This document shows positions 1-5,171 of a stretch of 5,171 bases of DNA, piece after piece. A program made the position numbers and the translations under genes. Each line of letters opens with the position of its first letter. Position 1 is the first letter of the stretch. Below the pieces are notes generated by a model. That model was not told the origin of the DNA, did no database searches, and worked only from the letters and a program-made list of their open reading frames with translations. Origin of the DNA: Bacteroides sp. (GTDB lineage Bacteria; Bacteroidota; Bacteroidia; Bacteroidales; GCA-2748055); the NCBI GenBank assembly GCA_011048475.1, contig DSDZ01000183.1:1-5171 (forward strand). Reading direction: 5' to 3'.

Positions 1-351
1 ATAGGTCAGCGGATCCGTGGTGGTCCCGGTGATCGTCCCCGCACACGCATCGGTGGTGGTGGGAGCCACCGCCGTCACCGAACACTCCCCGGTCAGATCC
101 TCCAGCACCGGCACATCGGGCGCTGTTACATCTTCAATAATCACATTCTGGGTTTGGGTCACGGTATTCCCGTTCCCATCATCATAGGTCCAGGTGATGA
201 CGGTCGTACCCTGCACGATTACCGGGAAAGAAGTAGCCGTCGTACCTGTGATCGTCCCCGCATAATTATCTGTGGCTGTCGGGGCCACCGGCGTGACCTC
301 ACACTCATCCACCAAATCAGGCAGGACAGGCTGGTCCGGGACAGGTGCTGT
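1..351 (-). repeat. Tandem HYR-like repeat units in the adhesin (one complete, one cut by the edge)
   Basis: Two coding repeats lie head to tail. Unit 1 (127-351, residues 689-763, 75 residues) starts TAPVPDQPVLPDLVDEC and ends TQTQNVIIED. Unit 2 (1-126, residues 764-805) starts TAPDVPVLEDLTGEC and is cut by the edge. Both share the core AGTITGT, and unit 2 is two residues shorter in its first loop. Such units often occur in long arrays in Bacteroidota surface proteins, so more copies probably lie beyond position 1. Unit 1 has Tyr718 where unit 2 has Cys791. Confidence 0.8.
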
Positions 352-2415
352 CAGGTCACTGATGGTAAGGGTCCCGCTGGCGGTTCCCTGATAATTATCA
401 TCTTCGATCGCTGCAATAACTTCATACTGTCCGATATCCACCGGCAGCACATATGAACCGTCGTAGGTCACCTTGGTGGTTAAGCCAGAAGGCACCGAAG
501 ATACGGTAACCTGTATCCCCGATCCCGTATACTCCTGGTCCATATCACTCAATGTAACGGTGGCCGTGGCTTTATTCACGGTCAGATGCTGCTGAAAAGA
601 GGCCGATGCGTAGGTGGCATTGCCTGGCTGGGAGGCACTGATCAATACTTCACCTGCGTTGTGAACGGAAGCGGTTGATCCGGAAACGGATACCACCACA
701 GAATTGGAAGTACCAAAAGTGACTCCCAGTCCGGATGAGGCGGTCGCCGTGAGCCCGAAATCCGGATCCCCGTATGTTTTATCCGGGATCGGGTCGAAAT
801 TGATCACCTGGGCCAGTTTCCCCGCCAGCTGAAAATCAAAGGACTCCAGTGCGCCTGATGAAGCAGCCGTGATTGTTCCCTTTGTGTAGGCCACGGTAAT
901 GGTGTGATCCGTATCCAGTCCGGGTGAGACAAGTACAACAATGGTCGCCGGATCACCCGCTTTCAGGGAACAGGCAACGGGGGTTACTGCCACACCGTCG
1001 TCCTGGACTGAGAATTCAAGGTGTTTCCCGGTTGGATCGGCCATCTCCCTGTCAAAGGTGATTTCCACCCGGTCAGTCTCTTTTGAAGCGTACAGGAAAT
1101 TGGGGATGCCCGGGGGTGATATGTTCACTTTGATGGTTTCATCAGCAGAGGTGCCGGTCCCGTCTGAAAAATGAAAGGTAAAATTACCTAAATCATTCCC
1201 TGAGTTCCCGCTGGCCTGGTAGATCACCCTGAAAGAGCCATCCGTCACATCCTCGGGCACCGAGGTTATTTCCGGACCGGGCATCCCGCCGTTGTATTGG
1301 TACAAAACCCCCTCAGCCGGCAGGGAACTTACTGTTGCTGTTTTTGCTCCCGCATCCCCGCCTGTAAACTGAAGCGTGATGGTTCTTTGCTGGCCCTGTT
1401 CCAGATAAATGGTTCTGGGTACGGACAGCAAGGGAGGATACGGGCTGGTGGTAAACATCCAGATCTCCGACCACGAAACAGAACCCACAGAGTTCTTCGC
1501 ATATGCGGACCAGAAGTAGGTCTGATCGGCCGCCAGGGTATAGCTATATGATAATTCGGTCAGGTCCGCCGAAGTATGAATAGGACTACTCAGGTCGGAG
1601 TTCAGGGAGATGACCACAAAATAGTTATCCGCGTTGGATGCGGCCTCCCAGTTGAATGTTACATCTTCCCCTACCGTTGAATTGTAGGCGGGGCTGACGA
1701 GGGTTGGGGTCCCGGCCCTGGGGATGACATCCTGCAGCAGCACCCCTTCATAAAGTGCATGATCGTCAAATGTATAGGTGCTTCCAGATGGCGTGAACAG
1801 GATTGCCTTCTCACTTTCGACGTATCCTGCCGTATTGTAGGAACACACCACGCCGCCTGATCCGTTGGAATTCTCCAGTCCGATGGTTGCAGAGTTCCCG
1901 CTGGCCCTTTCGGATTTCAGGTCGACGATGCTCCGGTACTGAACCTGAATGTTGTTGGACCCTTCGAACAGGATCACCTGGAAGGTGCCCAGCAGTACCG
2001 GCGAGTTCCAGAAAGACATGTTGGTGAACTGGATGATCAGTTTTCTGTTTGGTGCCGTACCGATGGTCTGGTACATGATATCTCCCGTGCTGTGGATGAC
2101 CAGGTCGTCCCAGAAGGGTGCGATGTAGTTATTAGGATTGAATGGAGAGGGGATATCCGTATTGATATATCTCGTAGACCCGGATCCAAACATCACCAGT
2201 CCGTTGGAGGTAACGTAGAATTCAGTATAGGAATTTCCAAAGAAGGTGAAATTGAATCCAACCGGGAAAGATCCCCAGGCTCCGTCATCATAATAGCCCG
2301 CACGCGCGATCACTCCCAGGTACTCGGTCTCCTCGGGTAATCCATAGGACAGCTGGGCCGTTGCCAATACAACAAGGGCCAGGAATATCTTAAATTTTGC
2401 AGTGAAGCTCTTCAT
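1..2415 (-). CDS. Large secreted multi-domain adhesin, N-terminal 805 residues (C-terminus off the left edge)
   Basis: An uninterrupted minus-strand frame runs from the ATG at 2415 to the window edge with no stop. Residues 1-25 are a signal peptide (Lys-rich start, FLALVVLATA core, probable cleavage after SYG). Residues ~30-210 resemble a nidogen-like (NIDO) beta domain: GFNFTFFGNSYTEFYVTSNG, then IAPFWDDL and an APNRKLIIQFTN strand. Residues ~234-325 look like fibronectin type III (NWEAASNADNYFVV, ending WMFTTSP). Residues ~326-432 look cadherin-like (FTFHFSDGTGTSADE). Residues ~433-533 look like a SwmB/Big_5-type Ig fold (VEITFDREM). Residues ~535-685 are two MBG-type modules (KTYGDPDFGLTATASSGLGV and DQEYTGSGIQ). 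Residues 689-763 and 764 onward are HYR-like repeats. From the family I infer a cell-surface or released adhesin exported by Sec and probably the type IX system, but the sorting domain is not in view. The gene starts 8 bp after the upstream gene, so they are probably co-transcribed. The start is firm because the signal peptide follows directly. Domain names are from recognition, not a search. Confidence 0.9.
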   Translation of the reverse strand, partial: MKSFTAKFKIFLALVVLATAQLSYGLPEETEYLGVIARAGYYDDGAWGSFPVGFNFTFFGNSYTEFYVTSNGLVMFGSGSTRYINTDIPSPFNPNNYIAPFWDDLVIHSTGDIMYQTIGTAPNRKLIIQFTNMSFWNSPVLLGTFQVILFEGSNNIQVQYRSIVDLKSERASGNSATIGLENSNGSGGVVCSYNTAGYVESEKAILFTPSGSTYTFDDHALYEGVLLQDVIPRAGTPTLVSPAYNSTVGEDVTFNWEAASNADNYFVVISLNSDLSSPIHTSADLTELSYSYTLAADQTYFWSAYAKNSVGSVSWSEIWMFTTSPYPPLLSVPRTIYLEQGQQRTITLQFTGGDAGAKTATVSSLPAEGVLYQYNGGMPGPEITSVPEDVTDGSFRVIYQASGNSGNDLGNFTFHFSDGTGTSADETIKVNISPPGIPNFLYASKETDRVEITFDREMADPTGKHLEFSVQDDGVAVTPVACSLKAGDPATIVVLVSPGLDTDHTITVAYTKGTITAASSGALESFDFQLAGKLAQVINFDPIPDKTYGDPDFGLTATASSGLGVTFGTSNSVVVSVSGSTASVHNAGEVLISASQPGNATYASASFQQHLTVNKATATVTLSDMDQEYTGSGIQVTVSSVPSGLTTKVTYDGSYVLPVDIGQYEVIAAIEDDNYQGTASGTLTISDLTAPVPDQPVLPDLVDECEVTPVAPTATDNYAGTITGTTATSFPVIVQGTTVITWTYDDGNGNTVTQTQNVIIEDVTAPDVPVLEDLTGECSVTAVAPTTTDACAGTITGTTTDPLTY

Positions 2416-2423
2416 GATCCTGA

Positions 2424-2882
2424 TTATTGGTTGAATTTTTGCATCGTGAATTCGAGTCCGGTTACCTCCTCCAGTTTCCTTTTTAACTCCATGCCTTCTT
2501 CGCCGGTGAACACAGCATCACTGTAAATGACCACCTGGTTTCCAACGAACTTCTTCCACTCCTGGATGGCCGCTGACCAGTCACCGATATTGTCCGGTGT
2601 GACCGACATGTTGTTGAATACCAGGGCACCGGGTTTGGTGAGGACGATAATTTTCAGGTCCCTTACTTGCCTGCCTTCGAGCGTATTGGAGATTTGATCA
2701 ACCGCATTCGGAGAGAATCCGTTGATCCTGTAAACATCGGGTTGCCGGAGCATCCCGGAGCCGGGCTCAAGTATCTCCTCAACCCCCTCGTCAAGAATGA
2801 GGTAGTCCCGGGTATCCTGTGAATGAATATCCAGAAAGGAAAAAACAAAAAGCAGAAAAAACAATGCGGTTGAATTTCTCAT
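2424..2882 (-). CDS. Small secreted protein resembling a stand-alone DUF4347 domain
   Basis: A 152-residue protein with a clear signal peptide (residues 1-21: MRNS, then the hydrophobic TALFFLLFVFSFL, probable cleavage before Gln22). The mature part follows the layout I know for DUF4347: a first beta strand (YLILDEGVEEIL, 27-38), a helix matching the 'D..QI...L.GR' stretch (VDQISNTLEGR, 61-71), strand DLKIIVLTKPGALVF (75-89), helix IGDWSAAIQEW (99-109), strand QVVIYSD (116-122) and a final GLEFTM strand (142-147). In typical members the third element reads like 'hxxSHGxxG' and the later strand ends 'LLYGC'. Here these are LTKPG and VIYSD, so both the His and the Cys appear replaced (Lys83, Asp122). 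DUF4347 usually sits at the N-terminus of giant adhesins. Here it is a separate gene 8 bp before one, so a role in that adhesin's export, anchoring or processing is inferred. The family call is from memory of the pattern. Confidence 0.8.
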   Translation of the reverse strand: MRNSTALFFLLFVFSFLDIHSQDTRDYLILDEGVEEILEPGSGMLRQPDVYRINGFSPNAVDQISNTLEGRQVRDLKIIVLTKPGALVFNNMSVTPDNIGDWSAAIQEWKKFVGNQVVIYSDAVFTGEEGMELKRKLEEVTGLEFTMQKFNQ

Positions 2883-2917
2883 GTTAGTGGATTTTTGGGT
2901 CGAATTTCAGACATACA

Positions 2918-2933
2918 CTTTCAGTTGTGAAAG
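2918..2933. repeat. Short inverted repeat in the leader of the DUF4347-like gene
   Basis: CTTTCA-GTTG-TGAAAG is a perfect 6+4+6 dyad whose near end is 36 bases before the start codon at 2882. It could be a small hairpin in the mRNA leader or an operator half-site pair. It has no T-run, so it is not a terminator. A dyad this short can occur by chance. Confidence 0.3.
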
Positions 2934-3004
2934 AGAACGCAGCAAGACTGCCGGCCCTTCCCATTCTCGGCATTCAATTTGCACAACAATGGGATACACT
3001 CAAA

Positions 3005-3023
3005 AATTAGTTATTAACTAATT
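3005..3023. promoter_or_regulatory. AT-rich palindrome, possible operator
   Basis: AATTAGTT-ATT-AACTAATT is a perfect 8+3+8 inverted repeat, about 120 bases before the start codon of the DUF4347-like gene. It overlaps the best available -7-like sequence (3001-3009, minus strand), which is the arrangement expected of a repressor site. A regulator is not identifiable from the window, and AT-rich dyads arise by chance more often than GC-rich ones. Confidence 0.35.
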
Positions 3024-3094
3024 GTCAGTTTCTCCGGTTAGTGGACTGGCATTTATTCGAATCTCCTTAAAACCTTTTTCGGGGATTGTGATGG

Positions 3095-3126
3095 AAAAAA
3101 AGAGGATGTCTTTGTGAGACATCCTC
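3095..3126 (-). terminator. Rho-independent terminator of the ABC ATPase gene
   Basis: Read on the minus strand, GAGGATGTCT, a five-base loop and AGACATCCTC form a perfect 10 bp stem directly followed by seven T residues (the A-run at 3095-3101 on the plus strand). It lies 63 bases after the ATPase stop codon. There is no T-run on the other side, so it works in the minus direction only. It separates the ATPase transcript from the DUF4347-like/adhesin unit. Confidence 0.9.
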
Positions 3127-3189
3127 CGTGGTGCTTTTGTTGGGGGATCCTGAAGCAACAGGATGAAATATATGAGGTAAAACTACTTG

Positions 3190-3873
3190 CTACAGTTTTT
3201 TATGAATGTTCTCTGTTACCACGTGTCCGTCGAACAGCTGGATGATCCGGTGTGCCTTTTCCGCATCGTTGGGAGAGTGGGTCACCATCACGATGGTGGT
3301 TCCGTCCTCGTTGAGTTCGGTAAGAAGTGCCATCACCTCCGCACCATTGGCCGAGTCCAGGTTACCAGTCGGCTCGTCGGCAAGGATCAGTTTCGGATTG
3401 GTCACCACCGCACGGGCGATGGCCACACGCTGCTGCTGGCCTCCTGACAGCTGCTGGGGAAAATGGTTCCTCCGGTGGGTGATCTTCATCCGCTCCATGA
3501 CATTTTCAACCTTCTTCTTCCTGTCCGAGCCGCTCATGCGAAGATAGAGAAGCGGCAGTTCAATGTTTTCGTAGACGGTCAGTTCGTCTATCAGGTTAAA
3601 GCTCTGAAAGACGAAGCCGATGTTCCCCTTCCTGAGATTCGTTCTCCCTTTTTCCTTCAGGTTGGCTACCTCGGTGCTGTTGAACATGTAGGAACCGCCG
3701 GTGGGATTGTCCAGCAGTCCCAGGATGTTCAGCAGGGTCGATTTGCCACAGCCCGAAGGGCCCATGACAGCAACGAACTCCCCATCCTTGACTTCAATAT
3801 TTACATTGTTCAAAGCGGTGGTTTCCACTTCGTCGGTGCGAAAGACTTTTACAAGGTCGACAGTTTTGATCAT
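3190..3873 (-). CDS. MacB/LolD-type ABC transporter ATP-binding protein
   Basis: A 227-residue nucleotide-binding subunit of the type VII (MacB/LolCDE-like) ABC group, which works at the inner membrane with FtsX-like permeases to drive efflux or lipoprotein-type transport. All motifs are intact: Walker A GPSGCGKST (38-46), Q-loop Gln90 in FQSFNL, signature LSGGQ (142-146), Walker B LILADE (162-167), D-loop GNLD (170-173) and switch His199. Length is normal for the family. The frame is open back to an ATG at 3924, but family members begin at MIKT and the extra 17 residues would cover the candidate promoter, so the ATG at 3873 is preferred. No permease gene adjoins it: a terminator follows and an unrelated lipoprotein gene precedes. 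In Bacteroidota close relatives usually sit with several permeases and often with a sigma-54 response regulator, but the substrate cannot be told here. Confidence 0.95.
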   Translation of the reverse strand: MIKTVDLVKVFRTDEVETTALNNVNIEVKDGEFVAVMGPSGCGKSTLLNILGLLDNPTGGSYMFNSTEVANLKEKGRTNLRKGNIGFVFQSFNLIDELTVYENIELPLLYLRMSGSDRKKKVENVMERMKITHRRNHFPQQLSGGQQQRVAIARAVVTNPKLILADEPTGNLDSANGAEVMALLTELNEDGTTIVMVTHSPNDAEKAHRIIQLFDGHVVTENIHKKL

Positions 3874-3904
3874 CAGATTGATTTTTTGGACATGATGGCA
3901 TACG

Positions 3905-3924
3905 AAAAACAATACACATGCCAA
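3905..3924 (-). promoter_or_regulatory. Candidate sigma-54 (-24/-12) promoter of the ABC ATPase
   Basis: The minus strand reads TTGGCATGTGTATTGTTTTT. Against the sigma-54 consensus (YTGGCACGNNNNTTGCW) the -24 GG (3921-3922) and the -12 position (GT at 3909-3910) have exactly the required ten-base separation. The two mismatches are A-T-G for A-C-G and TTGT for TTGC, the second being in a highly conserved base. Transcription would start near 3898, about 25 nt before the ATG at 3873. The activator-like palindrome at 4001-4016 sits about 110 bp upstream of that point. No good housekeeping TAnnTTTG promoter was seen between 3874 and 4028. Confidence 0.4.
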
Positions 3925-3975
3925 AAGATGTAAAGATCAGTAAAATAGATTGATAAATATATTTTGACTCCCCTT

Positions 3976-3989
3976 AAAGTGTTCACTTT
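3976..3989. repeat. Small inverted repeat after the lipoprotein gene
   Basis: AAAGTG-TT-CACTTT is a 6+2+6 dyad 40 to 53 bases past the lipoprotein stop. On the minus strand it is followed by AAGGGGAG, not a T-run, so it is a poor terminator. It may be a second regulatory half-site pair or chance. Confidence 0.25.
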
Positions 3990-3999
3990 TGAGACGGGA

Positions 4000-4026
4000 G
4001 TGTACGTTATCGTACATTCCGTACAC
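4000..4026. promoter_or_regulatory. Palindromic site with a third half-site, possible enhancer or operator
   Basis: TGTACG-TTAT-CGTACA (4001-4016) is a perfect 6+4+6 palindrome, and a further CGTACA copy follows at 4020-4025. The first and last copies also form a 7 bp inverted pair (GTGTACG at 4000-4006, CGTACAC at 4020-4026). It lies between the lipoprotein stop codon and the ATPase gene and has no T-run, so it is unlikely to be a terminator. Distance and symmetry suit binding of a dimeric NtrC-type activator to the candidate sigma-54 promoter downstream, though another dimeric regulator is equally possible. Confidence 0.5.
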
Positions 4027-4028
4027 AT

Positions 4029-4793
4029 TCACTGAACAGGATCGGGAGATGTTCCCTTCCCCGGAACCCGTACCGTGATCTTCTCTGCAATGTGCAGTGC
4101 GGTGGTCATCGTGTGCAAATCGTCGTACAGTTTTCCGTCGGCTCCCGAGTGGTGGCTCCTGCCGATCAGCTTCATCTGGTACTCCGCTGCAGGATCATTG
4201 AGGTCCACAATGGCAGAATAGACCAGGGCCGGCTGACAGGAGGTTTTGTATTCATCATCATCGGGAAACTTGTTATTGGTCCAGTATTCGTTCCAGTCCC
4301 ACGTCTGGTTGATTTCAAACAGCACCTGGAACCTCTCCGGTGCATCACCGTCCAGCTTTGTTTGCAGGATAAAGCTTTTGCCGGGAGTGGGACCCGTGTA
4401 TGCATCCGGAACGGGATTTTCAGGGGAGGGGATGTAGAGTCCCTTTTCGTTCTGAATTCCCCTCTGGTGCGCCCAGTAAGGAAGGGCTGCGGGCCTCGGG
4501 ATCGGGCCGGGCATCCAGAAGCCGCGGGAGGCATCTCCGTGCTGGAAGACGCCCTTCCCGATGGATTCGGATACATAGAGGGTCTGCAAATAGTTTCCCT
4601 GCTCATCCTCCACCCAGATGGCCATCAGCGGGTGGTTGTGTGCTTCCCCGCGGACCATCTCGATTTCAAGCGCGGGACCTGTGCCTTCCGGGTTGGAGGT
4701 GATGCGCTCCGGGGATTCGTCTGCCGGCACGCGGCTTGACGTACATGCAGCCAGAAAGACAATGATCGGGATAACCTGGAAAAAGATCTTCAT
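4029..4793 (-). CDS. Predicted lipoprotein of unknown function, paired with a TonB-dependent receptor
   Basis: A 254-residue protein with a lipoprotein signal: a hydrophobic stretch (IFFQVIPIIVF) and the lipobox L14-A15-A16-C17, giving Cys17 as the lipidated residue, then a Ser/Pro/Glu-rich linker to about residue 40. The mature region opens with a beta-rich stretch (LEIEMVRGEAHNHPLMAIWV, 42-61) that faintly recalls the DUF2271 pattern of a 'hxxWhED..G' strand. It continues with a Trp/Pro-rich middle (residues 92-112 and 163-172) and ends with the conserved-looking LHTMTTALHIAEKITVRV (226-243). A second Cys (186) and His clusters (52/54, 214/215) are visible, but no catalytic motif is certain. 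It begins 24 bp after the receptor stop, so co-transcription is likely, and a role as a surface or periplasmic partner of that receptor is inferred. I do not recognise a confident function. Confidence 0.8.
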   Translation of the reverse strand: MKIFFQVIPIIVFLAACTSSRVPADESPERITSNPEGTGPALEIEMVRGEAHNHPLMAIWVEDEQGNYLQTLYVSESIGKGVFQHGDASRGFWMPGPIPRPAALPYWAHQRGIQNEKGLYIPSPENPVPDAYTGPTPGKSFILQTKLDGDAPERFQVLFEINQTWDWNEYWTNNKFPDDDEYKTSCQPALVYSAIVDLNDPAAEYQMKLIGRSHHSGADGKLYDDLHTMTTALHIAEKITVRVPGKGTSPDPVQ

Positions 4794-4817
4794 TTTTTAC
4801 GCGGTTTTTCAGCTTTG

Positions 4818-5171
4818 TTAGAACTCAAGGATAATTCCCACGGTGGGCAGCACGGTCCCCACTGTCGATTCGATCTCCTTCATCAGATATCTGGACGGAT
4901 CATCCGGATCGGTCAGGGGATTCCCGGAGCCATCGGTTTCGGGAACCAGGAACGAGCTGCCGGTGGTCTGATAGTTATACACATTCTGCACATCGGCATA
5001 CAAATTAATCGTAATTTTCGAAAGATACCACTCTTTGTCGATGCGAATGTCGAGCTGGTGAAATGGTTTGAAGCGAAGCTGGTTGTACTGGTTAAAGTCG
5101 AAAGCCGCCGTTTTGGTGACATCCCAGTACTGGACCAGTGATGTGGTCCTGTAATCAAATGGGGTATAGGG
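4818..5171 (-). CDS. TonB-dependent receptor, C-terminal 117 residues (5' part off the right edge)
   Basis: The frame enters from the right edge and stops at TAA (4818-4820). The translation is the end of an outer-membrane beta-barrel receptor, which imports ligands across the outer membrane using TonB energy. Characteristic features are the strand/turn series PYTPFDYRTTS, QYNQLRF, FHQLDIRIDKEWY, the LYADVQNVYNY strand, the DPDDPSRYLM extracellular loop and the closing GTVLPTVGIILEF, ending in the aromatic Phe used for barrel insertion. The plug domain, TonB box and any carboxypeptidase-like N-terminal extension are not in view, so the substrate is unknown. The sequence has the Bacteroidota style of barrel end. 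The lipoprotein gene follows after 24 bp. Confidence 0.93.
   Translation of the reverse strand, partial: PYTPFDYRTTSLVQYWDVTKTAAFDFNQYNQLRFKPFHQLDIRIDKEWYLSKITINLYADVQNVYNYQTTGSSFLVPETDGSGNPLTDPDDPSRYLMKEIESTVGTVLPTVGIILEF

Larger units (their letters stand above)
2883..3094. other. Intergenic region upstream of the DUF4347-like gene and adhesin
   Basis: No gene was found in this stretch in either direction, and with the terminator and tail up to 3189 the gene-free region is about 307 bp. It should hold the promoter of the two-gene unit on its left. The best match to the Bacteroidota -7 element (TAnnTTTG) is TAATTTTTG on the minus strand at 3001-3009, which has one base too many, and no convincing -33 TTTG lies at the right distance. 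Two inverted repeats (2918-2933 and 3005-3023) are listed separately. Confidence 0.5.

Noticed and set aside
154..2340. Several short plus-strand open frames opposite the adhesin
   Set aside because: They are shadows of the continuous 805-codon minus-strand frame, which has a signal peptide and recognisable repeats.
2663..2848. Minus-strand 61-codon frame inside the DUF4347-like gene
   Set aside because: It lies wholly inside a better-supported gene in another frame, and shows no domain.
2940..2975. CCGGCAGTCTTGCTG on the minus strand considered as a sigma-54 promoter for the adhesin unit
   Set aside because: The GG and GC are only seven bases apart, while ten are required.
3874..3924. Longer ATPase start at 3924 (17 extra residues)
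   Set aside because: The family begins at MIKT, the extension is not conserved-looking, and it would cover the candidate -24/-12 promoter.
3463..3933. Plus-strand open frame of 156 codons opposite the ABC ATPase
   Set aside because: It is antisense to an ATPase with every motif intact, and the translation resembles no family.
4001..4016. Palindrome considered as the terminator of the lipoprotein gene
   Set aside because: On the minus strand the stem is followed by CTCCCGTC, with no T-run, and the stem is only 6 bp.
4092..4739. Long plus-strand open frame (215 codons) opposite the lipoprotein gene
   Set aside because: It has no signal or domain, is antisense to a gene with a clear lipobox and operon position, and has a composition expected from the reverse of a GC-rich coding frame.

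Overview
The window looks like chromosomal DNA of a Bacteroidota species of medium GC content (not calculated). The main reasons are the C-terminus of a SusC/RagA-style TonB-dependent receptor ending in phenylalanine, a MacB/LolD-type ABC ATPase very close to those common in this phylum, and a large secreted adhesin with the NIDO-like, FN3, MBG and HYR-like modules typical of Bacteroidota surface proteins. Strong Shine-Dalgarno sequences are absent, which also fits. All five genes lie on the minus strand, so the transcriptional order runs from high to low coordinates. No tRNA, rRNA, CRISPR array or insertion sequence was seen.

Right edge (4818-5171): the last 117 codons of a TonB-dependent receptor, cut by the window. 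It is followed after 24 bp by a 254-residue predicted lipoprotein (4029-4793) of unknown function. The two probably form one operon, with a surface lipoprotein paired with an outer-membrane transporter.

Middle (3874-4028, then 3190-3873): a 155 bp intergenic region holds a perfect 16 bp palindrome (TGTACGTTATCGTACA) with a third half-site, and about 110 bp downstream of it a sequence close to a sigma-54 -24/-12 promoter. Together they would place a start of transcription about 25 nt before a MacB-type ABC ATPase gene. The ATPase is complete with all motifs, has no permease gene beside it, and is followed by a clear rho-independent terminator (3095-3126).

Left (1-2882): after a 307 bp spacer containing the terminator and two dyad sequences, a small secreted protein resembling a stand-alone DUF4347 domain (2424-2882) lies 8 bp upstream of a very large adhesin. 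At least 805 codons of the adhesin are present and its C-terminus is off the left edge. DUF4347 is usually an N-terminal module fused to such giant adhesins, so this pair looks like a split version of that architecture. The small protein also appears to have lost the conserved His and Cys of the family.

The most interesting points are the split and degenerate DUF4347-like/adhesin pair, and the candidate sigma-54 promoter plus activator palindrome in front of an orphan ABC ATPase.
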